From contig DFXY01000043.1 in the NCBI GenBank assembly GCA_002381945.1, positions 120,482 through 128,096 of the forward strand: 7,615 nt of DNA, read 5' to 3'. This stretch comes from Bacteriovoracaceae bacterium UBA4096 (GTDB taxonomy: Bacteria > Bdellovibrionota > Bacteriovoracia > Bacteriovoracales > Bacteriovoracaceae). The position numbers and the translations under genes were made by a program. Positions 6,619-7,615 of the stretch are shown here, piece by piece; positions within the stretch are counted from its first letter, which is position 1; every line of letters starts with the position of its first letter. A model generated the notes under the pieces. It made no database searches. It had not been told where the DNA came from and worked only from the letters and a program-made list of their open reading frames with translations.

Positions 6619-7095
6619 ATGAAAAATATAAATATTATAGCCCTTATCCTAACTCCCCTTTTCTTAATTTCTTGTGCGACAAAGAAAAAGACAATTTCCC
6701 CCGAACAATCGGAGCAGGAGGAACTTTCGAAAAATTTCGAAAAAAATCCAGAAGGTAAAAAATCTTTCTCTGAATACTTAGTTCATAAGACTCAACATTC
6801 GGCACCAACAATTTGTGTGGATAGTGACCATGATGACATTGGACACTGGGAAATCTATTCCAAAGATGCACCAAAAAAACCTCTCGCCGTTACCATGCAA
6901 ATGGAAAATCATCGTTTTCAATGTGCGACAATTCCGGCGGAAGCTAAGAATCTATTTTTAAAAGTCGAAGCTTTTGGGAGGGATGGCATCTATCACTGCA
7001 AGGTTGAAGTAAGAATTGGTGATCACGTGAAAGTCCATACAACAGGTCATCACTTAGTATGTGGAACAGAGAAAGGTGAAAAAGTAACTTATTAA
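6619..7095 (+). CDS. Lipoprotein with a four-cysteine mature domain, unknown function
   Basis: The 158-aa product begins with a lipoprotein signal (MKNINIIALILTPLFLISC); the lipobox is LISC and C19 is the lipidation site. A polar, charged linker follows (about 20-50: KKK, SEQEE, EKNPEGKK), then a compact domain at about 60-150 with four cysteines (66, 102, 127, 148), enough for two disulphides, and several histidines (H71, H76, H98, H126, H136, H140, H144, H145). Alternating patterns such as NLFLKVEAFG and YHCKVEVRIG suggest a beta-sandwich. I recognise no family. An in-frame TAG at 6607-6609 rules out starts further upstream. No clear Shine-Dalgarno sequence precedes the ATG, so initiation may be weak or leaderless. 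Its start is 28 bp from the divergent Hint-like gene, which suggests shared control and perhaps a periplasmic partnership. Confidence 0.8.
   Translation: MKNINIIALILTPLFLISCATKKKTISPEQSEQEELSKNFEKNPEGKKSFSEYLVHKTQHSAPTICVDSDHDDIGHWEIYSKDAPKKPLAVTMQMENHRFQCATIPAEAKNLFLKVEAFGRDGIYHCKVEVRIGDHVKVHTTGHHLVCGTEKGEKVTY
6634..6639 (-). promoter_or_regulatory. Candidate -10 box for the Hint-like gene, inside the divergent lipoprotein gene
   Basis: On the minus strand these bases read TATAAT, a perfect -10 hexamer, about 44 nt upstream of the ATG at 6590. A transcript would start near 6627, within the first codons of the divergent lipoprotein gene. No good -35 hexamer lies at the expected distance, so this would need an activator or an extended contact, or is a chance match in AT-rich sequence. 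Confidence 0.35.
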
Positions 7096-7111
7096 AAGGT
7101 AACGTGCTGAT

Positions 7112-7132
7112 TTGGTTAAGACCAACCGGTCT
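7112..7132 (+). other. Overlapping alternative hairpins after the lipoprotein gene
   Basis: TTGGT (7112-7116) can pair with ACCAA (7121-7125), or AGACC (7119-7123) can pair with GGTCT (7128-7132); both are 5-bp stems with 4-nt loops and share ACC, so they exclude each other. No T-run follows, so a normal terminator is not supported. This lies in the 143-bp gap 7096-7238, which otherwise holds the candidate promoter of the next gene. Confidence 0.25.
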
Positions 7133-7181
7133 CAAAATGCCACCACGTAAACATTATCCTATTGCATTTTCTGTCTTCGGC

Positions 7182-7210
7182 TTGACGATTTATCGTGATA
7201 CTTGGATTCT
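7182..7210 (+). promoter_or_regulatory. Candidate promoter of the right-edge secreted protein gene
   Basis: TTGACG (7182-7187, five of six consensus) is followed after 17 nt by GATTCT (7205-7210), which matches the -10 consensus at only three positions. The spacer overlaps the palindrome ACGAT-TT-ATCGT (7185-7196), which could bind a regulator. The weak -10 box makes this a tentative call. Confidence 0.3.
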
Positions 7211-7238
7211 CAATCTAGGTCCCACGAAAGGAGAAAAG

Positions 7239-7615
7239 ATGAGGAAGTTTTTATCAGTTGTACTTGTAGGTTTAAGTTTCAGTGCCATGGCACAAGTTGA
7301 TAGATTAGAACAAAAAATTGAAACTCGACTTCAGAGACTAAATCAGCTCGTCGCAATCGAGAAGGCCCATCTCTACCTGACTCCTCAGGAACAGAGGGAA
7401 GTTCTTCGTAATGTTAATGAGGCAATCCAGCTGCTTCGACGTGAAGGCCCAACAAATCCAGGTCCAAATCCTGGGCCAACTCCATATCCACCTTATCCTC
7501 CTTATCCACAACCTGAGCCTCAGTCACAGTTAACTTGCTCTAAGAGAAGCAACGGTCTTTACTATCCAACAAGTCGTCAGACTTTTGAGATTGTCGGATC
7601 TTCAAGCTATCAGGC
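7239..7615 (+). CDS. Secreted protein with proline-rich linker, 3' end beyond the window
   Basis: An open frame of 125 codons runs from ATG 7239 to the window edge without a stop. The start has a strong ribosome site, AAAGGAG (7227-7233), 5 nt upstream. The product has a signal peptide (MRKFLSVVLVGLSFSAMA, cut after A18 by its AMA motif), then a helical, probably coiled-coil segment at about 20-66 (DRLEQKIETRLQRLNQLV and EQREVLRNVNEAIQLLRR), then a proline-rich linker at about 68-93 with NPGPNPGP and repeated YPP units. The start of a C-terminal domain follows, beginning LTCSKRSNGLYYP. A helical N-terminus joined by a Pro-Gly-Tyr linker to a globular domain suggests an exported, surface or periplasmic protein. 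I cannot name its family, and the C-terminal domain is cut off. Confidence 0.85.
   Translation, partial: MRKFLSVVLVGLSFSAMAQVDRLEQKIETRLQRLNQLVAIEKAHLYLTPQEQREVLRNVNEAIQLLRREGPTNPGPNPGPTPYPPYPPYPQPEPQSQLTCSKRSNGLYYPTSRQTFEIVGSSSYQ

Noticed and set aside
6644..7135. Two minus-strand open frames (6644-6874 and 6944-7135) opposite the four-cysteine lipoprotein
   Set aside because: They are antisense to a gene with a clear lipoprotein signal and show no ribosome sites or domain patterns.
1..7615. CRISPR arrays, insertion sequences, toxin-antitoxin or phage genes
   Set aside because: I found no regularly spaced repeats, transposase or integrase motifs, terminal inverted repeats, or recognisable defence or phage proteins.

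Overview
The window looks like a chromosomal segment of a Gram-negative bacterium with moderate GC (about 40-48% in the lines I counted by hand). It is densely packed with single genes and very short operons, and unusually rich in small exported proteins: two lipoproteins with clear lipoboxes and three proteins with cleavable signal peptides. The mix of TM2, TerC/Alx and ExoD membrane proteins, a DUF4118-PAS hybrid sensor and many short secreted proteins of no recognised family fits a Bdellovibrionota-like organism (Bacteriovorax/Bdellovibrio relatives). That placement is an inference from style, not from a marker gene.

Layout. Left part (1-3360): the 3' end of a double-TM2 membrane protein; a TerC/Alx-type metal-transport protein on the minus strand, with a terminator shared by the convergent pair; an ExoD-family membrane protein on the plus strand; a small cysteine-containing secreted protein (minus); and a two-gene minus-strand unit in which a classical short-chain dehydrogenase is followed after 1 nt by a tiny lipoprotein. 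Middle (3437-3745): a complete tRNA-Asp(GUC) with CCA encoded and its own near-consensus promoter, then a 180-base gene-free stretch holding a perfect 7-bp hairpin. Right part (3746-7615): a 753-aa orphan membrane sensor histidine kinase (DUF4118, three PAS domains, HisKA, HATPase); a periplasmic Hint (hedgehog/intein-fold)-like protein on the minus strand whose catalytic positions appear substituted; a divergent four-cysteine lipoprotein starting only 28 bp away; and the 5' part of a secreted coiled-coil/proline-rich protein that runs off the right edge.

How it fits together. Most units look independently transcribed. The only clear operon is SDR-lipoprotein, and the only clearly co-regulated candidate pair is the divergent Hint-like/lipoprotein couple, whose promoters must lie inside each other's coding sequence. 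The kinase has no response regulator in view. The region to the right of the tRNA is more AT-rich in sampled lines than the SDR/exoD region to its left, which would suit accessory DNA beside a tRNA gene, but no attachment repeat or integrase is visible. The strongest candidate for something undescribed is the exported, apparently degenerate Hint-fold protein and its divergent lipoprotein partner.
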